Below are positions 18,244 through 26,115 of a DNA stretch of 64,000 nt, piece after piece (position 1 is the first letter of the stretch; every line of letters begins with the position of its first letter). This DNA is from Nocardioides panzhihuensis (GTDB lineage: Bacteria > Actinomycetota > Actinomycetes > Propionibacteriales > Nocardioidaceae), in contig NZ_JACBZR010000001.1 in the NCBI RefSeq assembly GCF_013408335.1, positions 2,046,001 through 2,110,000 on the forward strand. Direction: 5' to 3'. The notes below the pieces were generated by a model that saw only the letters and a list, made by a program, of their open reading frames with translations, was not told where the DNA came from and did not search any database. A program made the translations under genes and the position numbers.

Positions 18244-18612
18244 ATGGATCCTGAGAGTGCGCGGCGATCGGCCGCTTTCGTCGGAATGGCCACCCTTCCG
18301 ATCGGGGCAGCGCTCCTCCTCGCGCCGGGGCGAGTAGGCCGGTCGCTGAAGCTCGGCGACCACCCGGTGGCGCTGCGCGCGATCGGCGCCGCCGACCTGG
18401 CGCTCGTTCCCGGGTTGCTGACCGGGCGTCGCAGACTGCCCTGGTTGGCTGCGCGTGCCGGGCTGAACATGGCGATCGCGGCCTACTGCGCCCACCTTGC
18501 GCGCGCCGAAGGCAGCACTGCGCACAAGATCGCGGTGCCGGCCCTGGCGATCGCGACAGCCGCCGACGTACGAACGATCCTCGCCTTGCGTGGCGACGAC
18601 GTCCGGCGGTAG
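18244..18612 (+). CDS. Hypothetical membrane protein
   Basis: 122 residues, mostly Ala/Leu-rich with three or four short hydrophobic stretches (near residues 10-28, 42-58, 65-85 and 95-110). No named family recognised. Start chosen at the ATG at 18244. It stands alone between azlC and the deaminase gene. Confidence 0.6.
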   Translation: MDPESARRSAAFVGMATLPIGAALLLAPGRVGRSLKLGDHPVALRAIGAADLALVPGLLTGRRRLPWLAARAGLNMAIAAYCAHLARAEGSTAHKIAVPALAIATAADVRTILALRGDDVRR

Positions 18613-18640
18613 CGCGCCCGCGCGGAGCCCGACCGGGTTG

Positions 18641-19096
18641 TTACGAATCCACGTTGTTCTGGACCCAGGCGGAGGCCTCTTCCGGAATCACGGTGAGCCA
18701 GTAGTGGGGGAGCGCCACTCTGAGAGTGATCCAGTGGATCTCGGAGCCGTCCGAGCTGTGTGGCACTGCGACCAGAACATCAGGGCCATGGCCTGCGAGT
18801 CGTTCACGGCAGATGCCGCAGGGGCTGAGGACGACATGCCGCCCGTCTTCGAATCGGTGTAGGCAGACGGAAGCGATGATCTTGCGGTCGAGCCGGAACG
18901 CGGCGCAGTACGGCTCGGCTTCGTGGCACAACGTGGTGCTGGAGTTCAGGAAGTCCGGGCTCGTGCCCGTCAGGATCGTGCCGTCGTCGAGGAGCACCGC
19001 GGCGGCGCCGCGTGAATCGTCTGCGGCAAACCGGTTTGCGATGAGCTTCTTGCACTCGTCGACAGTGGCATCGAGCAGGGCGGGGGTAGCGGTCAC
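18641..19096 (-). CDS. Cytidine deaminase-like protein
   Basis: 151 residues of the cytidine/blasticidin deaminase superfamily. The zinc site is CHEAEPYCAAF for the first ligand and catalytic Glu, and PCGICRERL for the two distal cysteines. The strand GAAAVLLDDGTILTGTSPDFLN precedes it as in CDA. It may act on cytidine or another aminopyrimidine. A GTG at 19096 is preferred; the frame extends further with no recognisable domain. Confidence 0.78.
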   Translation of the reverse strand: MTATPALLDATVDECKKLIANRFAADDSRGAAAVLLDDGTILTGTSPDFLNSSTTLCHEAEPYCAAFRLDRKIIASVCLHRFEDGRHVVLSPCGICRERLAGHGPDVLVAVPHSSDGSEIHWITLRVALPHYWLTVIPEEASAWVQNNVDS

Positions 19097-19197
19097 AGGC
19101 CCGACCCTAGCTGGCCAGGAGGCCTTGAGCGGGTCGCGATCTCGGATGAGCGCGTCAGGCGAGTAACGATGGCGAATCCACAAGTCGCGGTCGGCGG

Positions 19198-19884
19198 TCA
19201 GCTGGTGTGCCAGGTGACGGTATCGGCGAGTGCGGCTCGGGACGTGCGGAAGCCGTTGACCGGGTGGTCGAGGTCCGCGTACCCGAACGAGATGCCCACG
19301 ACGACGCGACGGTTGTCGGGGATGCCGAAGTACTCGCGCAGGAACGGTGAGTACGACGCGAGTGCGGCCTGGGGCGCGGCGGCCAGGCCCAGGCTCTGGG
19401 CGCCGAGCAGGAAGGTGTTGACATAGAGGCCGCAGTCGATCGCGCCGTACACGCCGAGGTCAGCCTCCGTGGTGATGATGGCGACGTGCGGGGCATCGAA
19501 GAATTCGAAGTTGCGCAGGCCTTGGCGCAGGGTCCCGTCGGTGTCACCCTTGACGATACCGACGCTGTCGTAGAGCTGGAAGCCACACGCGCGGCGGCGC
19601 TCGCGGTACGCGTCGATGTAGGCGACCGGGAACTCGAAGTCCGGGGCAGCGGGCTGGCTTAGTACGTGCTCGAGGAGCTCCTTGCGGAACCGGTCCGTGG
19701 CTTCGCCGCTCGTGACGACGACCTGCCACGGCTGGGTGTTGCACCACGACGGGGTGCGTTGCCCCAGCGCAAGCAGACGCTCGATCGTCTCTCGCGGGAC
19801 CTGGTCGGCCAGAAACTGGCGGCAGGTCCAACGTTCATCGAGCAGGCCCGCCAGCGTCGTGGCGGCGTCGTGGGGATCGGGCAT
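19198..19884 (-). CDS. Nitroreductase-family protein
   Basis: 228-residue FMN-dependent nitroreductase fold. N-terminal RWTCRQFLADQVPRETIERLLALGQRTPSWCNTQPWQVVVTSG and C-terminal LGAQSLGLAAAPQAALASYSPFLREYFGIPDNRRVVVGISFGY are the flavin-binding blocks. Diverges from an HxlR regulator across a long palindrome, so it is likely that regulator's target. Confidence 0.87.
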   Translation of the reverse strand: MPDPHDAATTLAGLLDERWTCRQFLADQVPRETIERLLALGQRTPSWCNTQPWQVVVTSGEATDRFRKELLEHVLSQPAAPDFEFPVAYIDAYRERRRACGFQLYDSVGIVKGDTDGTLRQGLRNFEFFDAPHVAIITTEADLGVYGAIDCGLYVNTFLLGAQSLGLAAAPQAALASYSPFLREYFGIPDNRRVVVGISFGYADLDHPVNGFRTSRAALADTVTWHTS

Positions 19885-19907
19885 TTGCGCTCCTGAGAGT
19901 GGTCTTG

Positions 19908-19944
19908 TTTCGAGACTGGCAGCCTAGCGAGGCTGGTCTCGAAA
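19908..19944. promoter_or_regulatory. Palindromic operator between nitroreductase and HxlR gene
   Basis: TTTCGAGAC at 19908-19916 and its exact reverse complement GTCTCGAAA at 19936-19944 enclose a second inner inverted repeat (CAGCC, six bases, GGCTG). The two nested arms lie 26 bp upstream of the HxlR start. This fits an HxlR dimer site serving both divergent genes. Confidence 0.65.
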
Positions 19945-19969
19945 TGGAACCGATGGGTAGGCTCGGGGC

Positions 19970-20419
19970 GTGCGCTACGAAGAGCTCGCCGAGGAGCCCT
20001 GTTCGATCACCCGGCCGCTGGTCGTCCTGGGGGACCGCTGGACGCTGGTCCTGCTCAAACAGGCCTTCGCGGGCGTGCGGCGTTTCAATGCGTTCAAGGA
20101 CGCAATGGGCATCTCCCGCAGCCGGTTGCAGGATCGGCTCGACCGTCTTGTCGAGCACGACATCCTGGTCAAGCAGAAGGCGGCCGACGGACCGCATGAG
20201 GAGTACCGGCTGACCGAGAAGGGATTCGACCTGTACCCGGTGCTGATGGCGATCAGAGACTGGGGTGACGCCTACATGGCACCTGGGGGCCAGCCGGTGC
20301 GCTACCTGCATCGCGAGTGCACGGGGGAGGCCCATGTCCGACTCGCCTGCGACGCCTGCGACGAAACCATTACCGCACGCGATGTCACGGTGGCGCTGGG
20401 GCCGGGCCTCACTGGCTAG
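19970..20419 (+). CDS. HxlR-family transcriptional regulator
   Basis: 149-residue winged-helix regulator. It has the N-terminal Cys of redox- or aldehyde-responsive HxlR members (EEPCSITRPLVVLGDRWTLVLLKQAF), a recognition helix in DAMGISRSRLQDRLDRLVEHDILV and wing EYRLTEKG. The C-terminal tail CDACDETITARDV adds two more cysteines, a possible metal or redox site. The start is a GTG at 19970. Confidence 0.85.
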   Translation: MRYEELAEEPCSITRPLVVLGDRWTLVLLKQAFAGVRRFNAFKDAMGISRSRLQDRLDRLVEHDILVKQKAADGPHEEYRLTEKGFDLYPVLMAIRDWGDAYMAPGGQPVRYLHRECTGEAHVRLACDACDETITARDVTVALGPGLTG

Positions 20420-20463
20420 TCGCTGGCGGCGCGTGCGTCGACGAGATCGGGTTGGTCGAGCGC

Positions 20464-21393
20464 TTACAGCTTCTCACCGGGGGAGAGGAACTCGCGGATC
20501 AGTTCAACGATGCGGTCGGGTGCCTCGATCATCGGCGTGTGTCCCACGTGCTCGAGGACCGTGGTCGTGATCGTTCGCACTGCCCGGTAGCGGGCCAGGG
20601 AGGCATCCACGTCGTAGAAGCGGTCCTCTCGGCCGAAGATGACCAGCGCCGGCAGTGCGAGATCGTCCAGCCGCGCGTCCAGCCCTAGCTGGTCGGTCCA
20701 CGCCTTCCGCCGCTGTATGGATTCGGTGAAGGCGGGGTGATTCAGGCTGCGGGCGTCATCGAGGCCCTGGTTCGGGTTGGCGAAGGCCTTGGCCATGTCG
20801 AAGCCCGGTGCGAATGCTCGCCGGACCACGCGTTCAGTGACGAACGCAGGGCCATGTTGCTGCACGACAGGGCCGATCCGCGGGCGATGGATCACCCACT
20901 CGCCTGGTGGCAGCGTTCCGGTGCTCGTGTCGGGCCCTTCGCCCATCAGCACCAGCCGGCTGACGCGGGTGCTGTGCTCGGCGGTGGCCACGCCGAAGAG
21001 GCTGCCCATCGAGTGGCCGACAACCGTGACGCCGTCCAGGTCCAGCTCGGAGAGAAGACGCGCATAGAGCCGACCTTGGCTCTCGGGGTCGTAGCCGGAC
21101 GCGGGTCGTGCAGAACCGCCGTGTCCGAGGAGGTCGACCCGGGTGATCCGGCATTCCGGCAGGCGGTCAACGACTTGGTCGAACCATGCGGTGGAGGCGC
21201 CGAAGCCGTGCAGCATCAGGAGTGCCGGGCCGCCGATTGGACCGTCCGCTCGGACGTGCAGGTCGACGCCATCGATGGACATGACCGTTCCCGCGCCGCC
21301 CGTTGCCGGCTCCGCGCCGGTACGACCGGTCAGGTGGCCAGCCAGGCTGCCGACACGCCACCGCCCGGGCGACGCTGTGCTCTTGGTGGTCAA
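20464..21393 (-). CDS. Alpha/beta hydrolase
   Basis: 309 residues. HGFGASTAWFDQVVD forms the oxyanion loop, VVGHSMGSLFG the nucleophile elbow, FGREDRFYD the acid and HVGHTPMIEAP the catalytic His. A TTG at 21393 is preferred because GAGGAGAG stands just before it; a GTG at 21435 overlapping the TetR stop by 4 bases would add 14 residues. About 50 residues precede the hydrolase core. Third gene of the amidohydrolase-TetR operon. Confidence 0.83.
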   Translation of the reverse strand: MTTKSTASPGRWRVGSLAGHLTGRTGAEPATGGAGTVMSIDGVDLHVRADGPIGGPALLMLHGFGASTAWFDQVVDRLPECRITRVDLLGHGGSARPASGYDPESQGRLYARLLSELDLDGVTVVGHSMGSLFGVATAEHSTRVSRLVLMGEGPDTSTGTLPPGEWVIHRPRIGPVVQQHGPAFVTERVVRRAFAPGFDMAKAFANPNQGLDDARSLNHPAFTESIQRRKAWTDQLGLDARLDDLALPALVIFGREDRFYDVDASLARYRAVRTITTTVLEHVGHTPMIEAPDRIVELIREFLSPGEKL

Positions 21394-21431
21394 GCTCTCT
21401 CCTCGTACGGCTGTGTTCGTGATGTGGCGCG

Positions 21432-22061
21432 TCACGCAGTGGGGGACTGGAGACCCAGCAGTCGGACCAGAACGGTCCCGATCGTGTCGGCCGGAACGCT
21501 GCCCGGATCGGCGAGCTCTTCGATGGCGAGGCCGTTGTTCAGCGCCAGCATGGTGAGCATGAGAGTGCGCGAGGAGACGGTCGTGTCTGCGCCCCAGCCA
21601 GTGACCGCTTCGTCGGCCAGCTCGGTCAGTTGTTGGAGGTAGTCGCGGCGCTTTTCGACCCAGCGCTCGCGTAGCTGGGCGTCACGGGTGGCGCGAAGCC
21701 AGAACTCGGTGAACAACAACTGCCATTCGCGGCTCTGCTGCATCGCGGCGGTCAGTTGCTGACCGGCTTCGAGTACCCTCGCCTCGTCGATGACGGTGAG
21801 GTCGGCCTGGCCGAGGATCTCTCGCACTGCTGCGATGCGGCCTGTCACCTCCCGGTCGAAGAGCTCGAAGAAGAGGTCGTCCTTGCTCCCGAAGTTGGAG
21901 TAGAGCGCGCCGGTGGTGAACCCGGCTGCGGCGGCGACCTGTTGCATCGTGGCTCCGGCGAAGCCGCGTTCGGCGAACACCGTGGAGGCCGCTCGCAGGA
22001 GCCGGTCGCGGACCTCGGAGCGGGGCGTCCGACGGGTGATGGGGGCTGGGGATGTGCTCAT
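21432..22061 (-). CDS. TetR-family transcriptional regulator
   Basis: 209 residues. The TetR DNA-binding domain is at residues 17-63 (RDRLLRAASTVFAERGFAGATMQQVAAAAGFTTGALYSNFGSKDDLF), followed by an all-helical ligand domain. The ATG overlaps the amidohydrolase stop, and its own stop overlaps a possible hydrolase start. It probably represses its own operon by binding the tandem sites upstream of the amidohydrolase gene. Confidence 0.88.
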   Translation of the reverse strand: MSTSPAPITRRTPRSEVRDRLLRAASTVFAERGFAGATMQQVAAAAGFTTGALYSNFGSKDDLFFELFDREVTGRIAAVREILGQADLTVIDEARVLEAGQQLTAAMQQSREWQLLFTEFWLRATRDAQLRERWVEKRRDYLQQLTELADEAVTGWGADTTVSSRTLMLTMLALNNGLAIEELADPGSVPADTIGTVLVRLLGLQSPTA

Positions 22062-23830
22062 GAGGACGATCCGTCGTTCGAACGTACGTTTGCTGCGCGC
22101 AGGAAGGACCCGGAGCTTCGCGTCGTGCCGAATCCTTCGGTGAAGGTGCCGTAGCGGTAGACGAGCTCACCGCCCACGATGGTCGCGGCCACTGCGCCGT
22201 CGTTGCGGTTGACCATGCGCGAGACCCCTCCGAGCCCGTCGAGGACGGCTTCGGCATAGTCGGCCGAGGCCTCCGAGAGCCCGGCGGGGTCGATGACGGC
22301 GATGTCGGCGCGGTCGCCCAGTCGGAGGGTGCCGGCGTCCAGGCCGTACCAGTCACCGAGCTCGCCGGTGAGCCGGTGCACGGCACGCTCGAGGGTGAGG
22401 AACTCGTTGCCGTCTTCGGCGGACTCCTTGACCCGCCTCAGCAGCCGAAGGCCGGCGTTGTAGAACGCCATGTTGCGCAGGTGGGCCCCGGAGTCGGCGA
22501 AACCCATCTGGATCTGAGGATCGTCCGCGATCTTGTCGAGCACCTCGGGTCGGTGGTTGGCGATCGTCGTACGCCAGCGCAAGGCAGCGCCATGGGTGAC
22601 CACGAGGTCGAGGAAGGCGTCAGCCGGATGGATGCCCCGCTCCTCGGCGACGCGGCCGAACGACTTGCCGACCACCTCGGCGTCCGGGCAGCTGACGACG
22701 TGGGCGTCGTACAGGTCGCGGTGCCACAGCTTCGGACCGAACCTGCGCTCGATGTCCTTGCGGAACTGGCGGCGGTACGCCTCGGAGTCCACGAGCTCGC
22801 CACGCTTGACCTCGTCGCGCACGTTGAGGGCTGCGGCGCCGGAGCCGAACTCCTCGAAGACGACCAGGTCGATGCCATCGGCGTACACCTCGAACGGCAC
22901 GGGCAGGTGCTGCCAGCGCAAGTCCGAGGCGATCACCCGGTTCAGCAATGCCGTCGCCTTGGTCATCAACCAGATCAGCCTCGGGTCTGCCTTGAGATCT
23001 GCCGCGGTGAGCATCGTCGTCTTCAGCGGGGCCCGGCCCCGACCAGCGCTCTGGGCGAAGAACTTGCCGGTCTCGGCCTTGCGGGCGGCGTTGGGCGTGC
23101 ACTGATGCAGGCGCCCGCGGTCGCGGAGGACGCGGTTCAGCGCGCGATACTCTCGCCAGGTCGCGTAGGTGGAGGGAAGCTGGCGCCCTGGGTAGCGGAC
23201 GCCGTCCAGCTTCGAGAACGAGCTTCTGATGGTCGACAGACCCAGGAACCCCGCGTCGAGCGCATCGATCAGCATCGCGCGCATCCGGTCCAGCTCCGGG
23301 GGAGTGGGGCGTACGTCGGGAGCGGTGGCCCGATCCAGACCCATGACCGCAGCACGGATGTCGGAGTGACCGATGAGCGCCGCGACGTTGGGTCCGAGCG
23401 GGCGAGACTCGAGTGCCTCCACGTAGCGGTGTGGGTCTGTCCAGGTCTGGTGTTGCTTGACCGATGAGTGGACGGCGTCCCACGGCAGGGCTTCGACGCG
23501 CGAGAACAGGTCTGCGCAGTCGTCGGGGGAGGAGTACACAGTGGAGAGGGAGCAGTTGCCGAAGACGACGGTCGTGACGCCGTGCCGCACCGATTCCGAG
23601 AGCCCAGGGGCGACCAGCACCTCAGCGTCGTAGTGCGTATGGACGTCGATGAGGCCCGGCATCACCCACAGGCCTTCAGCGTCGACGATCACCGCTCCCT
23701 CCGTCGCCAAAGGCTCAGCGCTGATCGCAGCAACTCTTCCCGCGCGCACTCCTACGTCGCGAATCGCGGGTCGAGCCCCGGTCCCGTCGAAGAAGTATCC
23801 GCCCCGGATCACCAGATCGAAACCATCCAT
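22058..23830 (-). CDS. N-acyl-D-amino-acid deacylase-type amidohydrolase
   Basis: 590-residue amidohydrolase of the D-aminoacylase/dihydroorotase group: DLVIRGGYFFDGTGARP, GLIDVHTHYDAEV (HxH metal motif), HGVTTVVFGNCS, LIGHSDIR and FADSGAHLRNMAF, with a C-terminal urease-type beta domain (LRLGDRADIAVIDP). Hydrolyses N-acyl or related amide substrates; exact substrate unknown. The ATG at 23830 opens on MDGFDLVIRGG. First gene of a three-gene operon. Confidence 0.85.
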   Translation of the reverse strand: MDGFDLVIRGGYFFDGTGARPAIRDVGVRAGRVAAISAEPLATEGAVIVDAEGLWVMPGLIDVHTHYDAEVLVAPGLSESVRHGVTTVVFGNCSLSTVYSSPDDCADLFSRVEALPWDAVHSSVKQHQTWTDPHRYVEALESRPLGPNVAALIGHSDIRAAVMGLDRATAPDVRPTPPELDRMRAMLIDALDAGFLGLSTIRSSFSKLDGVRYPGRQLPSTYATWREYRALNRVLRDRGRLHQCTPNAARKAETGKFFAQSAGRGRAPLKTTMLTAADLKADPRLIWLMTKATALLNRVIASDLRWQHLPVPFEVYADGIDLVVFEEFGSGAAALNVRDEVKRGELVDSEAYRRQFRKDIERRFGPKLWHRDLYDAHVVSCPDAEVVGKSFGRVAEERGIHPADAFLDLVVTHGAALRWRTTIANHRPEVLDKIADDPQIQMGFADSGAHLRNMAFYNAGLRLLRRVKESAEDGNEFLTLERAVHRLTGELGDWYGLDAGTLRLGDRADIAVIDPAGLSEASADYAEAVLDGLGGVSRMVNRNDGAVAATIVGGELVYRYGTFTEGFGTTRSSGSFLRAANVRSNDGSSS

Positions 23831-23849
23831 CGCGCGCCTCTCCATTTCG

Positions 23850-23880
23850 ATAACGATCATTATTGGATAATCGACGTTAT
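23850..23880. promoter_or_regulatory. Tandem TetR-type operator sites upstream of amidohydrolase operon
   Basis: ATAACGATCATTAT (23850-23863) and ATAATCGACGTTAT (23867-23880) are two 14-bp inverted repeats of the pattern ATAAY-N4-RTTAT, 17 bp centre to centre, 20 bp upstream of the start codon. They fit cooperative binding by the operon's TetR protein. Confidence 0.6.
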
Positions 23881-24103
23881 CCACACTCCGTCGAGTCGTC
23901 AACACCCTGAGTCGCTCGGGCACAGGCGGTCGCGTTCAGCCCGAGCTCGCATGGTGGAGGCGGTCGCCAACCACTCGTCGACATCTCGCAGAGTGGGCGG
24001 CAGGGTCGCGGAGTGCGGTACGGGTTTCTTGGGCTCGGGTGTCTATCCGCTCGAAGCGGGGGGATGGGGGTCGCGGTCGATTCGGGCCGCGACCAGATGT
24101 TCA

Positions 24104-24131
24104 GACTGACATAATGTGCATTATCGGCGAT
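24104..24131 (-). other. Candidate chromosomal dif site (XerCD recombination site)
   Basis: Read on the minus strand, the 28 bp are an XerC-type arm ATCGCCGATAA, a 6-bp centre TGCACA and an XerD-type arm TTATGTCAGTC. Against E. coli dif this matches 17 of 28 positions and 16 of the 18 in the inner block from ATAA through TTATGTYA. The half-sites CCGATAA and TTATGTCA fit what I recall of actinobacterial dif sites. It lies in a 379-bp gap. An alternative is a regulator site, because the core resembles the TetR-type repeats 240 bp away. Confidence 0.65.
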
Positions 24132-24209
24132 TAGTCCCGATGGCGTCCTGACCCGAAAAGCACGCTTGCTGACGGCGTACGCACGCCTGGAGCGTTAAGG
24201 TGCGCAGTC

Positions 24210-24995
24210 GTGACAGAAGACTTCGACCCGGTCGCTCACAACCGCGTCGCCTGGGACGTCCTGGTCGACAGCGACAACGAATGGTCTCGGCCGGTCAGCC
24301 CCGAGATCATCGCCCGGGCGCGTGCTGACGACTGGTCCGTGGTGCTCATCGGTCACGAGCCGACGCCACGTGACTGGTTACCGTCGAAGCTGGCCGGTGC
24401 TCGCGTTCTCTGCCTCGCTTCAGGCGGCGGTCAGCAGGGCCCCGTCCTCGCGGCTGCGGGTGCCGACGTGACCGTCTTCGACAACTCGCCCAAGCAGCTG
24501 GCCCGCGACGAGCAGGTAGCCGCCCGCGAGGGCCTGACGCTTCGCACCGTCCTCGGCGACATGCGCGACCTCAGTGCCTTCGGCGACGCCGGCTTCGACG
24601 TCATCGTCAACCCCGTCTCGAACGTGTTCTGCCCTGACCTGACGCCGGTCTGGGCGGAGACGTTCCGTGTGCTGCGTCCTGGCGGGTCGCTCCTGACCGG
24701 GTTCATGAACCCGGACGTCTACATCTTCGACGAGGTGGCGCTCGACCGGCAGGAGCTGGTGGTGCGTCATCGGCTCCCGTTCAGCTCGCTCGATCTCTCC
24801 GAGAGCGACCGGATGCGCGCCTATGGAACCGGTCCGATCGAGTACAGCCACTCGCTGACCGCGCAGATCGGCGGGCAGCTGGCCGCCGGGTTCATCCTCA
24901 CCCATCTGAGCGAAGCGCCGCACCACGCAGACATCACCGCGCAGCACCTTTCCGCCTATATCGCGACCCGTGCGGTCAAGCCGGCCGCTCCCTGA
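24210..24995 (+). CDS. SAM-dependent methyltransferase (class I)
   Basis: 261 residues. SAM-binding motif I is VLCLASGGGQQGPVLAAAGADVTVFDNS, motif II DVIVNPVSNVFC and motif III RVLRPGGSLLTGF. Methyl acceptor unknown. The start is a GTG at 24210. Its last 20 bases overlap the end of the convergent recombinase gene. Confidence 0.85.
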   Translation: MTEDFDPVAHNRVAWDVLVDSDNEWSRPVSPEIIARARADDWSVVLIGHEPTPRDWLPSKLAGARVLCLASGGGQQGPVLAAAGADVTVFDNSPKQLARDEQVAAREGLTLRTVLGDMRDLSAFGDAGFDVIVNPVSNVFCPDLTPVWAETFRVLRPGGSLLTGFMNPDVYIFDEVALDRQELVVRHRLPFSSLDLSESDRMRAYGTGPIEYSHSLTAQIGGQLAAGFILTHLSEAPHHADITAQHLSAYIATRAVKPAAP

Positions 24996-26061
24996 CCGCA
25001 CGATCTTCCCTGGTCACAATCGGCTCGGACGCCACCGCCGTCTCGCGCAGCACCTCGCGTGCCGGTGAGAGCAGCACGGCGTCGCGGGTGTCGGAGGCCG
25101 TGGCCTTGACGTAGATCCCGGTCGTCTTGAGGTCTTCGTGTCCGAGCAGCCCCTGGACGGCAGGCACGGGTACGCCGGAACGGATCAGGCCCTTGGCGGC
25201 GCTGTGCCGAAAGGCGTGTGCGGCCTCGCCAGGCTGCTTCGGGACGCCGGCGAGGCGGATCCAGGTCTCGACCAGATGGTTGAGCGCCCCTGGCCGCAGC
25301 CGCTTTCCCGAGGTCAGCAGGAACAGGCCGTCGGCCGGGTCAGGACTGCCGAAACGGGCCTCGAGCTCGGCCAGATAGGCATCGACGGCGTCGACCGCCT
25401 CGGGCGGCATCGGCAGGTTGCGCTGCTTATCGCCCTTGCCGATGACGCGCACCAGCGTCTCGCCGTCCGGCTCGCGCCGGATCGACCCGACGGTGAGGTC
25501 GCACAGCTCGGCAGCACGTACGCCGGTGGTCACCAGCACCGCGAAGATCGCCCGGTCACGAGTCGGCCAGCGGCGCCGGTCGGTGCCTTCGCGCGGCGCC
25601 GAGGCGACCCGCGCCAGGCGGCGCAGCTCGTCGACGCTCCAGCCGGCCGGCAGTCGGCTCGGTCGCTCGGGCGCCTCGATGCGCAGTGTGGGATCCACCA
25701 GCAGATGTCCCTCGAGCTGCAGCCAGTGCGTGAAGAGCCGCAGCGTGCCGACGCGGCGCTGGCAGGTCGCCGCGGCCGAGCTCTCCCGCAACGACCTGTA
25801 GGCGATGCGTACGTTCTGGTCGGTCAGCGCCGAGATCGGGACCAGCGCCAGCGCCTCCGCCTCCGGGTCGCCGCCGTCGTCGACATGCAGCTGCCGGGCC
25901 CAGGCGGCGATGTCCTGCCGGTAGGCGTTGCGCGACTTGTCGTTGAGGCCGCGGCGCGTGAGCGTCGCCCGGTCGGTCAGGAAGTCCTCGACCACATCAC
26001 CGAACATCACTGTCTCGTCAGTTACGCTCACATCCCCTGATATTACAGTCTTTTCGAACAT
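24976..26061 (-). CDS. Tyrosine recombinase (phage integrase/Xer family)
   Basis: 361 residues with an N-terminal SAM-like core-binding domain (about 20-120) and a C-terminal catalytic domain holding the full set: R182 in TTGVRAAEL, K209 in IGKGDKQR, H282 and R285 in HAFRHSAAKG, H308 in LLGHEDLKTT and nucleophile Y317 in TGIYVKA. Similar in layout to XerC/XerD but longer. No excisionase or phage genes are nearby. The ATG at 26061 lies on the edge of a 13-8-13 inverted repeat. Whether this is a housekeeping Xer or a separate recombinase is open. Confidence 0.85.
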   Translation of the reverse strand: MFEKTVISGDVSVTDETVMFGDVVEDFLTDRATLTRRGLNDKSRNAYRQDIAAWARQLHVDDGGDPEAEALALVPISALTDQNVRIAYRSLRESSAAATCQRRVGTLRLFTHWLQLEGHLLVDPTLRIEAPERPSRLPAGWSVDELRRLARVASAPREGTDRRRWPTRDRAIFAVLVTTGVRAAELCDLTVGSIRREPDGETLVRVIGKGDKQRNLPMPPEAVDAVDAYLAELEARFGSPDPADGLFLLTSGKRLRPGALNHLVETWIRLAGVPKQPGEAAHAFRHSAAKGLIRSGVPVPAVQGLLGHEDLKTTGIYVKATASDTRDAVLLSPAREVLRETAVASEPIVTREDRAVRERPA

Positions 26062-26092
26062 TTCTGCGATAGGGGGTACTATCGCGGAAATG
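26059..26092. other. 34-bp inverted repeat (13-8-13) at the recombinase start
   Basis: CATTTCTGCGATA (26059-26071), an 8-bp asymmetric spacer GGGGGTAC and TATCGCGGAAATG (26080-26092) form arms matching at 12 of 13 positions. This is the geometry of core sites used by lox-type tyrosine recombinases. It may instead be an operator for the recombinase and the divergent epoxide hydrolase gene (start 26116). Confidence 0.55.
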
Positions 26093-26115
26093 GCACGACG
26101 TGCCAGACTCCCGCC

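Noticed and set aside
24976..26061. Prophage or integrative element carried with the tyrosine recombinase
   Set aside because: No excisionase, replication, portal or conjugation genes, no tRNA target and no flanking direct repeats are visible; neighbours are ordinary metabolic genes.
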